This document shows positions 51,666-59,442 of a DNA stretch of 64,000 bases, piece by piece. Source of the stretch: Bacilli bacterium (GTDB lineage Bacteria; Bacillota_I; Bacilli_A; RFN20; CAG-826); the NCBI GenBank assembly GCA_900767825.1, contig CAAGAN010000038.1, positions 62,001 to 126,000 on the forward strand, read 5' to 3'. Both the position numbers and the translations under genes were made by a program. The notes beneath the pieces were generated by a model, which saw nothing but the letters and a program-made list of their open reading frames with translations, did not search any database and was not told the origin of the DNA. Positions within the stretch are counted from its first letter, which is position 1, and each line of letters starts with the position of its first letter.

Positions 51666-51728
51666 ATTTTATTGTAAAATAAATAGATTTACTATCAATG
51701 TGCTTATTAAAAAGAGGCGGGGTTAACC
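51666..51728. repeat. Right copy of 63-bp target-site duplication
   Basis: It is identical to 49495-49557. It holds a second copy of the fprA promoter (TTGATA 51693-51698, TACAAT 51671-51676 on the reverse strand), which now points into the insertion sequence. Confidence 0.95.
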
Positions 51729-51733
51729 GCCTT
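51705..51733 (-). terminator. Terminator of the 51752-52969 gene
   Basis: On the reverse strand, GGCGG (51727-51731) pairs with CCGCC (51716-51720) across a 6-base loop, then CTCTTTTTAATAAG follows. It lies about 20 bases after the stop at 51752 and marks the undisturbed original arrangement. Confidence 0.75.
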
Positions 51734-51751
51734 GAATAAGATTAGATTTAT

Positions 51752-52969
51752 TTATTTCTTTTCTTCTATTTTGGTGATGCCTTTTTTAGCCATTAAGTCA
51801 TCGACTAATTTGCAGGCTCTCCTAAATGAGAGGTCAGATTTAATCTTTAAGCATAATGGTAAATCCGCTAACTTCTTAGAAGTATTGGCTTCTACTGGAA
51901 TTGGGGTTTGTTCGTATTCTTTTGGATCAAGGGCATAGGATACTTTAAGTTTCTTACCCGATACAGTGATAAATACGAGTTTTTCTCTTTTTGCAGAGAA
52001 GGTATCACCTGGGATAGAGATTCTATTATTGATTCCATAAGACTTGATATAGTCTCTTAGATCATAATATTTATGACGTAAATCATATTCGCTATTCTTG
52101 ATCTTGGTTTCAAACGAAGCACGTCTTTTATTTCTTAAGGAAGCAAATGGATTGTCTTCGTCTTCTTCAACCGCTTCTTCAGCAACTGGTTCTTCAACTA
52201 CTTCAGGAGCTGGTTCTTCAGCAACTTCTTCCTTAACTTCTTCTTTAACAACGCAAGGATGTTTAGAGATTTCATCAACAATGATTTCTCTTATCTCTGG
52301 TTCGGTGAAGATTTTTTCTTGGGTGCCGGTCATTTCTTCTCTAACAATGGCACGGATTTCATTTTCGGTATAGGTCTTGCCTTCGGTAGCTCTCATGGAA
52401 GAATATTCTTCTCTAGAGATTTCCCTAATTCTTTCTTCGCTGATAGTTTCAACTTTTAAGAATGGGATTAAGCAAGCAATTAATAAGAATAAAATAGAGG
52501 CTATAGATAAAACCAAGACAACCGTGTAGTTGAAATAGGCAGCTCTATGCAAGACACCCCTATCTAATGGGAGCATTAATGAAACAAAGATATAACCAGT
52601 CCAGAATACATCTAGAACAGTGCATCCCATTCTAATTAATAGCTTATATTGCTTTCTCTTTATGACTAAGACTAATCCAACAATGAACAAGACAATAGCC
52701 AAATAGCAAGCAGCCACAGCGACCATGCGGTACCAATCCATATTGCCCCAACGGATTAATCCAGTACCTGTCCAACCTGGATCGGCAGCAAATGAGCCCC
52801 AGAACCAACCGGTACCTGGAACTATTCCCCATGGGTAAGAATTGCTGAATGGAATTCCGCCAGTAGCACCTGCGATAAACAAGTAAACAAAAGCGAGAGC
52901 AAAAAGTACCCCGCCGATGATGAGTGTCGTTTTGCATTTCTTGCAACAACGTTTCTTTTCCTTCGACAT
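51752..52969 (-). CDS. Membrane protein with acidic linker and conserved C-terminal domain (405 aa)
   Basis: The N-terminus is basic and cysteine-rich (KEKKRCCKKCKTT), followed by about four membrane helices to residue 170. Short helical repeats with EEIRAIVREEM-like spacing come next (about 175-245). An acidic alanine/valine linker follows (245-270). The last 130 residues (ASFETKIKNSEYDLRHKYYDL and GKKLKVSYALDPKEYEQTP) form a domain I have seen in many Firmicute membrane or coiled-coil proteins but cannot name. GGGAGG precedes the ATG. Confidence 0.7.
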   Translation of the reverse strand: MSKEKKRCCKKCKTTLIIGGVLFALAFVYLFIAGATGGIPFSNSYPWGIVPGTGWFWGSFAADPGWTGTGLIRWGNMDWYRMVAVAACYLAIVLFIVGLVLVIKRKQYKLLIRMGCTVLDVFWTGYIFVSLMLPLDRGVLHRAAYFNYTVVLVLSIASILFLLIACLIPFLKVETISEERIREISREEYSSMRATEGKTYTENEIRAIVREEMTGTQEKIFTEPEIREIIVDEISKHPCVVKEEVKEEVAEEPAPEVVEEPVAEEAVEEDEDNPFASLRNKRRASFETKIKNSEYDLRHKYYDLRDYIKSYGINNRISIPGDTFSAKREKLVFITVSGKKLKVSYALDPKEYEQTPIPVEANTSKKLADLPLCLKIKSDLSFRRACKLVDDLMAKKGITKIEEKK

Positions 52970-53280
52970 TTTTAAACCTCCCTATTTAGGTCTAATTAAG
53001 TAACTATAATAGTACACGGGTGAGTTATTTTCTTCAATAAGTCAACTAAAATTTTTTCAATTTTTTTAAAATACGCGATACCTTGTGCTTTATTTAATGG
53101 AAAATTTGTGGGAAATACAAAAAATATTTTTCCATTTCCTTGAAAATAAAGGGGGCGTGGTGCTTTAAAATAGGCAAATTTATAGAAATTCGTTTTTTCT
53201 AACCTAAAAAAGATTTGTGAAATCCTTTTGATATTGAATTAGAAATAAAAGGTCATAGAATAACCTTTTGAGAAGTATAT
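52970..53280. other. 311-base intergenic gap between divergent genes
   Basis: This gap is AT-rich and separates the 52969 gene (reverse) from the MATE gene (forward). It holds an AAAAGGT/ACCTTTT inverted repeat (53247-53253 with 53263-53269) and a possible TAGAAT -10 box inside its loop, about 20 bases before the MATE start. No small gene or RNA is recognisable. Confidence 0.5.
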
Positions 53281-54684
53281 ATGACTAAGAAATTATTTAA
53301 AGAAATGAACATGACCGAAGGCAACCTGTTTGCCAAGATTGGTCTATTTGCACTTCCGTTATTTTTAGCTACCGTACTTCAACTTCTTTATTCTACCGTT
53401 GACCTAGTCACTGTCCACTTTATGGGTGGAGGGCAGTCTTCGATGGCTGCCGTTGCTGCTAATGGGGCTTTAATTAATCTAGTCATTGTAGTTTTTGCTA
53501 ATATGTCCATGGGCTCTAATGTTGCTATAGGCAATGCAAAAGGCGCTGGAGAACATGATAAAGCCAAAAAGATATTACATACCTCTTTCCTTGTATCAAT
53601 AATCTCTGGCATTGCAGTTGGAATTATTGGGTTTTTTGCTTCTAGGCTACTACTAGAATTAATGAAAACAGATGCCCACATCATCGATTTAGCCACCACC
53701 TATTTAAAAATATATTTCTTAGGAATGCCATTCCTTATGATTTATAACTACCTATCCCAAATAATGAGGGCAATAGGGAATTCATCCACCCCATTCTTCA
53801 TTTTATTAATCTCTGGGATATTTAATGTAGTCGCCGATATTGCCTTTGTCGCTTGGTTTAAGATGGATGTTGCTGGGGTTGCCATTGCCACAGTAATCTC
53901 AGAAGTAATCTCCGCCTTATTATCAACACTTTATTTCTTTATCGACAAAAGCTCCTACGTAGTATTCAAATGGAAAGAAATGAGAATTGATAAGGGAGCC
54001 TTAAAAGAAATCGTTAGATTAGGACTTCCGGCAGGATTACAAGGATTCTTCTTCGCCCTTCCTAATGTCTTTATTCAAGCAAAGCTATATACAATCGCTC
54101 CGGATAATCCTGATTTACAAGACGGGGCTATCGCAGCTAGCAATATCGAAAGCTATATTTATGCCGGCATAGAAGCAATATTTGCAGCTACCATGTCTTT
54201 TACAGCCCAAAACTATGGAGCAAAGAAAATAAAGAACATAAACAAGATATATGGTTATTCATTAATCTGGAACTTTATGTTCTGTGCGGTCGTAGCTTTA
54301 GTCATCATATTCGCCAATCGTTCCTTGCTAGGATTATTTGTTGATACAGAACAGGCTTTTGCTTCAGGAAAAAAAAGATTGATGGTTATAGGACTAACTT
54401 ATTGTCTTGATGGGGTAATGGATATAACTAGCAGCACCATTAGAGGGTGCAGAAGATCAATGTTCCCAATGATAACAACTTTAATCGGTTGTACTGTTGT
54501 TAGGATTATTTTATTAGAGACAGTATTCAATATCCCCTACTTCCATACGGTAGGTTGGCTCTATAGCGTCTATCCTATTACCTGGATAATAACAGCCACC
54601 GCAAACATAATCGCAATGGTAATAATATTAAAGAAAGTAAAGCTTGAATTTGGAGAAAAGACGCAACCCCTTAGTCAAAATTAA
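53281..54684 (+). CDS. MATE-family multidrug/sodium exporter
   Basis: This 467-residue protein has about 12 helices and MATE motifs: LFALPLFLATVLQLLYSTVDLVTVHFMGG near the N-terminus and GVAIATVISEVISALL near 200. The second-half counterpart AAMSFTAQNYGAKK is also present. It exports cationic drugs or metabolites with Na+ or H+ exchange. No ribosome site is evident; a second ATG seven codons in (MNMTEGNLF) is an alternative start. Its end overlaps the convergent GntR gene by 14 bases. Confidence 0.9.
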   Translation: MTKKLFKEMNMTEGNLFAKIGLFALPLFLATVLQLLYSTVDLVTVHFMGGGQSSMAAVAANGALINLVIVVFANMSMGSNVAIGNAKGAGEHDKAKKILHTSFLVSIISGIAVGIIGFFASRLLLELMKTDAHIIDLATTYLKIYFLGMPFLMIYNYLSQIMRAIGNSSTPFFILLISGIFNVVADIAFVAWFKMDVAGVAIATVISEVISALLSTLYFFIDKSSYVVFKWKEMRIDKGALKEIVRLGLPAGLQGFFFALPNVFIQAKLYTIAPDNPDLQDGAIAASNIESYIYAGIEAIFAATMSFTAQNYGAKKIKNINKIYGYSLIWNFMFCAVVALVIIFANRSLLGLFVDTEQAFASGKKRLMVIGLTYCLDGVMDITSSTIRGCRRSMFPMITTLIGCTVVRIILLETVFNIPYFHTVGWLYSVYPITWIITATANIIAMVIILKKVKLEFGEKTQPLSQN

Positions 54685-55033
54685 AGAATTTCTTGATATC
54701 TTCTTCGCTCATTCCAATTCTTCTTAAATAATCAATTTGAGACTTTAATGAAGATTTTGCTATTGAAGTCTGTAATAACTTTATTTGTTCGTCATTAAAG
54801 TTAGTCGCATAGAATCCTTTACCGGGAAGAGAATAAATATATCCATCTTTTTCTAACTCTTCATAGGCACTTTTTATTGTGATGACAGAAGTTTTTAATT
54901 CGCTAGAAAGCGCCCTTATTGAAGGCAGTAATTCATCAGGCTTTATAGATCTATTCAATATACCTTCTCTTATAGATTCTTCTATCTGCCTATATAAGGG
55001 CAAGTTTGAATTCTTTAACAAAACAATATCCAT
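54671..55033 (-). CDS. GntR-family regulator, YtrA subfamily
   Basis: This 120-residue protein has a winged helix at 1-75 with LYRQIEESIREGILNRSIKPDELLPSIRALS and a short C-terminal extension (KSSLKSQIDYLRRIGMSEEDIKKFF) instead of a ligand domain. That is the YtrA type, which typically represses its own ABC-transporter operon until cell-envelope stress. It is the third gene of the ATPase-permease-regulator operon and starts directly after the permease stop. The likely target is the palindrome at 56541-56559. Confidence 0.9.
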   Translation of the reverse strand: MDIVLLKNSNLPLYRQIEESIREGILNRSIKPDELLPSIRALSSELKTSVITIKSAYEELEKDGYIYSLPGKGFYATNFNDEQIKLLQTSIAKSSLKSQIDYLRRIGMSEEDIKKFFNFD

Positions 55034-55678
55034 TTATGGGTTCTTCTTCTCCAAGTTCTTATAGGATACTAGATAAGTTAGATAAACTAAAACAATAAAA
55101 ACTGAAATTGAAATTAGTAAATATATTAGACCCATGATGTAGTTATTCTCTAATTGCTGTCCAAAATTAGGGATATAAAACATTGCTACTCCTAAAAACA
55201 TATCGATTATCAATTCGGCAAAAATAGAAATAGTCGCCGCTAAATTCCTTTTTGGGTAAGTCTTAAAATAAGTTCCAAATAAAGTAAAACTATAGATGGC
55301 ACACCCAACTAAATAAGTTCCATAAATAATAAGAGGAGAAGTAAATCCTGGAGTTGATGGATAAACCCCATTTAAGAGGAACATTCTTAAACACATAAAC
55401 GGGATAGACAAAAGCAAGAAAATGAATTGAAGGAATAACATGGAGAATATCTTTGATAAGACATAATCCTTCTTTCTAATTGGCAGCATCAACGAAAACT
55501 CTAAATCGTTGTTATAGCCAATTGAACTTATATAGATATTTGTAATCATTGTAGATGGGAAGAAAAAGACTACAATCAATGGATAGGCTGGTATAAAAAA
55601 GAACAAGGCAAACAATAAAGAAATATAACATGCTGGGCTGATTCCTAATTTCAACTCTTTCTTAATCAAGGCTTTCAT
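55034..55678 (-). CDS. ABC-2-type permease of the GntR-linked cassette
   Basis: This 214-residue protein has six hydrophobic helices in ABC-2 arrangement. A soluble N-terminus (MKALIKKELKLGISPACYI) leads into the first helix, and the IGYNNDLEFSLMLPIRKKDYVLSKI segment is characteristic of ABC-2 exporters. It partners the ATPase directly upstream (adjacent stop and start). Confidence 0.82.
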   Translation of the reverse strand: MKALIKKELKLGISPACYISLLFALFFFIPAYPLIVVFFFPSTMITNIYISSIGYNNDLEFSLMLPIRKKDYVLSKIFSMLFLQFIFLLLSIPFMCLRMFLLNGVYPSTPGFTSPLIIYGTYLVGCAIYSFTLFGTYFKTYPKRNLAATISIFAELIIDMFLGVAMFYIPNFGQQLENNYIMGLIYLLISISVFIVLVYLTYLVSYKNLEKKNP

Positions 55679-56530
55679 TTATTTACCCCTTTCATTAAAA
55701 ATCATTATCTCTTCAATTGAAGGTTCACTTAATTCAATACCTTCTGGTAGTTTAGATGCATCCTTGTTTCTAATTAAGCCTTCAAAAGAAACTGAGCTTT
55801 CCCTAATTCCTACTAAGATAGAAGGATCAATATGCTCTCCAATTTCTTTTTTAGTAGAAAAGATTTTATAAGAGGAGACAAAATCATCTTTAGTCGCAAA
55901 ATCTATGATTTTCCCTTCTTTGATGTATCCAATATAATCTGCAATTGATTCTAGATCAGATACAATTTGGGTAGAAAACAAAATAGATCTCTCGCCATCT
56001 TGAATGTAATTTTGGAATTCTTCTAATAATTGGTCTCTAGAATATGGATCTAACCCAGAAGTAGGTTCATCTAAAATCAATAATTTAGCCTTATGTGACA
56101 TTGCTAAAGTTAATAGGAACTTGGATTTCATCCCATTAGATAGTTCTTTGAATTTCTTGTTTTTATCCAATTCAAATTTCTTTAATAAACGATTATAGGT
56201 CTCGTTATCAAAGTTCATATAGAAAGAAGATACCACTTCTCCTATTTCTCCAATTTTAGAAGTAGGATAGATATCCATTCCTCCTAACATCAACGCGAAT
56301 TCTTGTTTTAATTCTAATTCAGAAATGTCTTCTAGTTTCCTGCCTAATAGATATATGTCCCCCTTATCTTTCTTGATTAGATTATAGATGCATTTTATGG
56401 CAGTAGACTTCCCTGCCCCGTTTTTTCCTATAAATCCCATGATGTATCCTTTCGGCAAAGAAAAGGAAACGTCTTCTAATTTAAATGAAGGGTATGACTT
56501 ACATAAATTTTTAACTTCGAGTAGATTCAT
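55679..56530 (-). CDS. ABC transporter ATPase of the GntR-linked cassette
   Basis: This 283-residue ATPase has Walker A GFIGKNGAGKSTAIKCIY, a Q-loop region EFALMLGGMDIYP, the signature ELSNGMKSKFLLTLAMSHK, Walker B LLILDEPTSGLD and a C-terminal extension typical of YtrB/BcrA-type exporters. The signature uses NG instead of GG (LSNGMK), as is common in this group. It is the first gene of the cassette, behind an operator-promoter. Confidence 0.92.
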   Translation of the reverse strand: MNLLEVKNLCKSYPSFKLEDVSFSLPKGYIMGFIGKNGAGKSTAIKCIYNLIKKDKGDIYLLGRKLEDISELELKQEFALMLGGMDIYPTSKIGEIGEVVSSFYMNFDNETYNRLLKKFELDKNKKFKELSNGMKSKFLLTLAMSHKAKLLILDEPTSGLDPYSRDQLLEEFQNYIQDGERSILFSTQIVSDLESIADYIGYIKEGKIIDFATKDDFVSSYKIFSTKKEIGEHIDPSILVGIRESSVSFEGLIRNKDASKLPEGIELSEPSIEEIMIFNERGK

Positions 56531-56540
56531 ATTATCTCCG

Positions 56541-56578
56541 TGTATATTCAGTATATACAGTTAGATAGTTACTGTCTA
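56541..56578 (-). promoter_or_regulatory. Promoter and GntR operator of the ABC cassette
   Basis: On the reverse strand, TAGACA (56573-56578) and TATACT (56550-56555) are 17 bases apart. A palindrome TGTATAT-N5-ATATACA (56541-56559) overlaps the -10 box. This is the expected place for autorepression by the YtrA-type regulator. The -35 box lies within the end of the MFS gene. Confidence 0.7.
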
Positions 56579-57907
56579 CTTTTTCTTTTCATGCAATAAA
56601 TGAACTTCTAGGAATGTGGAAATTAATAATCCAGTTAAGGCAACTACAGCAAAAGAGGCAAAAGAAACGTATCTAAACGAAGTTAGGTATGGATATATCA
56701 ATTGGATAACCGAGTTAATTAATTGGAATATAAATGGGGCGATAAATACAGCCCTTCTTCTTAATTTTGGACCTACTATATGGTGAAGCATCAACATATT
56801 GCTAGTAACATAGAACCCTGACGCCACTCCTTTCCCTAAATGGATAAAGATAAGAATAGACACAATGAATAACCCCTTTTCTAAAGGCATGTTATAAATA
56901 TATGAAAGAATAGCTAGTATCAAACATTGGACAAATATAACCGCAAAGGATATTTGCATTGACGTCCTTACTTTATTGCCAACTCCGAACTTAGTATTTA
57001 TAAAGATAATAAGGAATTCACTTATCGATGAAGATGCGATAAATAAGCCCCAGGTAAGTGGATTAAACTCGTTAATATGAGGGGAAGAACTTTCTAAAGC
57101 AGTCCAGAAATTTGAAGTAAGAGAATCACTAGACCAGACAAGAGGAATCCATAGACATGCAAGCAAAAGATAAAGGGCGTATGTCTTATTTTTAAATAAA
57201 TCCCTTAGATAAACCTTCTCATGATCATCGTCATGAAACATAGATGATGGATATGGTTTAAACACGAACGTTAAACAAAATAAAACGATTAACATTGGAG
57301 AAGAAACTAAGAATAAAAATAAATATCCTTTATAACCTTGTAATAAAGATTCGGCGATTAAACCTGCTAAAGGGGAAACTATAATCGGAACCAAAGCCCC
57401 ATAAATACAAACATGTCCAAATTTAGTCTTTTCGGCATAATTTGTATCCGCGATATTAGATGTATTAAAAGATATAAAAGACCAATGTAGACCCATTAAT
57501 AAAGACGGCAATAAAAGGAAAAGAAAATACAGCAAATAATAAGATGAAGAATTTATTATTTTATTAGATTCGTTTAACCCAGTAGGTAATATTAGGCCTA
57601 AAATCGAAAGAAACAACAAGATAACTAATGAACAAACGCAGAGAATTCTCATTATCTTTAAATTCCTTTTTTGATGCGAGACTAAAAACGAAAAAGCAAA
57701 TAAACCAATTGCTGCAAATAAAGGAGGTAAGAACAAAGAAAAAGAAGACATCAAAGGAGACCAAGACAAGTTCTTCCTGCATTCATTAAGGAACAAAGTC
57801 AAAAAGGAAAATACCATGCCTTCATAAAAAGAAACAAAAATATAATATATCTGAGCTTTGGATGTTTCCCTTTTGCTTTTTCTATCTAGAAAGAAGGCGT
57901 TTTCCAT
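56576..57907 (-). CDS. MFS-type transporter
   Basis: This protein has about 12 membrane helices and weak major-facilitator features: SFYEGMVFSFLTLFLNECRKNLSWSPLM near the start and the mid-protein YAEKTKFGHVCIYGALVPIIVSPLAGLIAESL. Substrate unknown. I used the ATG at 57905-57907 (MENAFFLDRKSKRE) instead of a TTG 15 codons upstream. This gives a normal short cytosolic tail; neither start has a strong ribosome site. Confidence 0.75.
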   Translation of the reverse strand: MENAFFLDRKSKRETSKAQIYYIFVSFYEGMVFSFLTLFLNECRKNLSWSPLMSSFSLFLPPLFAAIGLFAFSFLVSHQKRNLKIMRILCVCSLVILLFLSILGLILPTGLNESNKIINSSSYYLLYFLFLLLPSLLMGLHWSFISFNTSNIADTNYAEKTKFGHVCIYGALVPIIVSPLAGLIAESLLQGYKGYLFLFLVSSPMLIVLFCLTFVFKPYPSSMFHDDDHEKVYLRDLFKNKTYALYLLLACLWIPLVWSSDSLTSNFWTALESSSPHINEFNPLTWGLFIASSSISEFLIIFINTKFGVGNKVRTSMQISFAVIFVQCLILAILSYIYNMPLEKGLFIVSILIFIHLGKGVASGFYVTSNMLMLHHIVGPKLRRRAVFIAPFIFQLINSVIQLIYPYLTSFRYVSFASFAVVALTGLLISTFLEVHLLHEKKK

Positions 57908-57990
57908 TTCTTTGTAATGATAAAAGAAAGCCTCTTCAAGGAAAAGGAGCAATTGCTTAATTCGCCTAATAAAATGCTAAATATCTTTGA

Positions 57991-59016
57991 TCAAATGTAT
58001 TTCTTTATCAAAGACTCAAAAAGTTCATACCCATGATGATTTAGATGGACCAAATCAGTAAAGAAAGGATTTTCTTTTGAAGAAGCGATATTTAAACAAT
58101 TATCAATCACTTTGTAATTATATTTTGTCTGTCCAGATTCTAAATAACGGTTAAGTTGCTCTTCTACATCAACTAAATCTTTAAATAAAGGAGCATGGAC
58201 GACATTAACAAAATAGTAATTAGAATCAGGGAATATATCTCTTAATAACTTTAAGAATTTGATTCTTCTTAGTTGGACTGCTTTAGGGGTTTCTTGGCAA
58301 TGCAAGTCATTAAAGCCTAAGTTAATTATTATGTTCTTTGGAGACGACAAATCCTTAAGTTTATAAACATAAGGTATCCAATCGTAAAAGCGAGTTCCGC
58401 CTAATCCAAGATTTAAAGAATTCTTAAAAACATTGTAAAAGGTATTTTTTGAATATTCTTCATAATTCCATAATTCAAAATATGAATCTCCTATAAACAA
58501 ATTATCTAGCCTACATATGTTTTTGATAGCTTCTTTTTCTTTATCAAGGAGAATGGCCCTTTCATCTATTTCAAATTGCATAGATTTATCATATCCATCT
58601 AGCAAGGAATCATAATCAAACTTGCCGCGATACTCTCCCTTTTTATCTAAACGTGAAAAATAACCAATCTGAAAATGAGTTGGTTTATTCTCGGAATCAA
58701 CATAATATTTAACCCCGTTGCCATGAATCCAATCCGAATTAACATCATCGAAATTCCCAACAAACTTATATAATTTCTCATCCGTAATTCTATTTAACTG
58801 GCCTAAACAGGAGGTAGTAAAATCTTGTTGGCCTTTGCCTTTCTTAAGGTAATTCTTGCCATCAAAGAATATCCTTCCAGTATAAACAGATCCCTCTAGA
58901 TATTTAATTTGGCCAAAGCCATAACAAGGTTTCTTTTTCCCATATAAAGATGGTTTATCAGGGCAAAACCACCACACCCCTACATTATTTTTCTTAAAAG
59001 CATCAAATATAACCAT
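57991..59016 (-). CDS. SGNH/GDSL esterase with N-terminal MORN-like repeats
   Basis: Residues about 20-110 contain MORN-like repeats (YGFGQIKYLEGSVYTGRIFF; KGKGQQDF; IHGNGVKYY). Residues 170-341 are an SGNH hydrolase: the nucleophile block NLFIGDSYFE, the glycine block LGLGGTRFYDW, the asparagine block INLGFNDLH and the final DLVHLNHHGYELF with catalytic Asp and His. No signal peptide is visible, so it is cytosolic. It may deacylate a glycan or lipid precursor. Confidence 0.83.
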   Translation of the reverse strand: MVIFDAFKKNNVGVWWFCPDKPSLYGKKKPCYGFGQIKYLEGSVYTGRIFFDGKNYLKKGKGQQDFTTSCLGQLNRITDEKLYKFVGNFDDVNSDWIHGNGVKYYVDSENKPTHFQIGYFSRLDKKGEYRGKFDYDSLLDGYDKSMQFEIDERAILLDKEKEAIKNICRLDNLFIGDSYFELWNYEEYSKNTFYNVFKNSLNLGLGGTRFYDWIPYVYKLKDLSSPKNIIINLGFNDLHCQETPKAVQLRRIKFLKLLRDIFPDSNYYFVNVVHAPLFKDLVDVEEQLNRYLESGQTKYNYKVIDNCLNIASSKENPFFTDLVHLNHHGYELFESLIKKYI

Positions 59017-59161
59017 TTATTAATTTCGCTCCTTTTGGCAACTAATAAATATAAATTGGAAGCAAAAAAAGTATATCACCCATAATATGTTTAGATGATT
59101 CGTTAAAAATAATGTGAAAACCTTTGAAAGTCTTGTGTGTCAGCGTAAAGAAGAAACATAT

Positions 59162-59187
59162 AAGGCGGCACCCCTATTAGCCGTCTT
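59162..59187 (+). terminator. Orphan terminator-like hairpin
   Basis: AAGGCGGC (59162-59169) pairs with GCCGTCTT (59180-59187), with one G-U pair and a 10-base loop, then TTATTATCTT. It points along the plus strand although both neighbouring genes are on the minus strand. In the rest of the 426-base gap 59017-59442 I see only AT-rich sequence and no gene. Confidence 0.45.
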
Positions 59188-59442
59188 TATTATCTTCTTA
59201 AATCATATACGTAATTTTTATTGGCCTTGCTTTTATAACGCCAATAAATGATGCGTTTTGCCTCCTTCTATAAGTATGACTTTATCTACTGGTTAAATTC
59301 TCTCTTATAATGTGATCATTTGCAATAGCGCACATTACAATCAATGAAAAAATTGTTTTAAAGAAAACCGCTGAACGTCGAATAGAAAATAGGTTTTTAT
59401 AAATAATCAATACACGGGGTCATTATCTAAGACTATTCAAAA

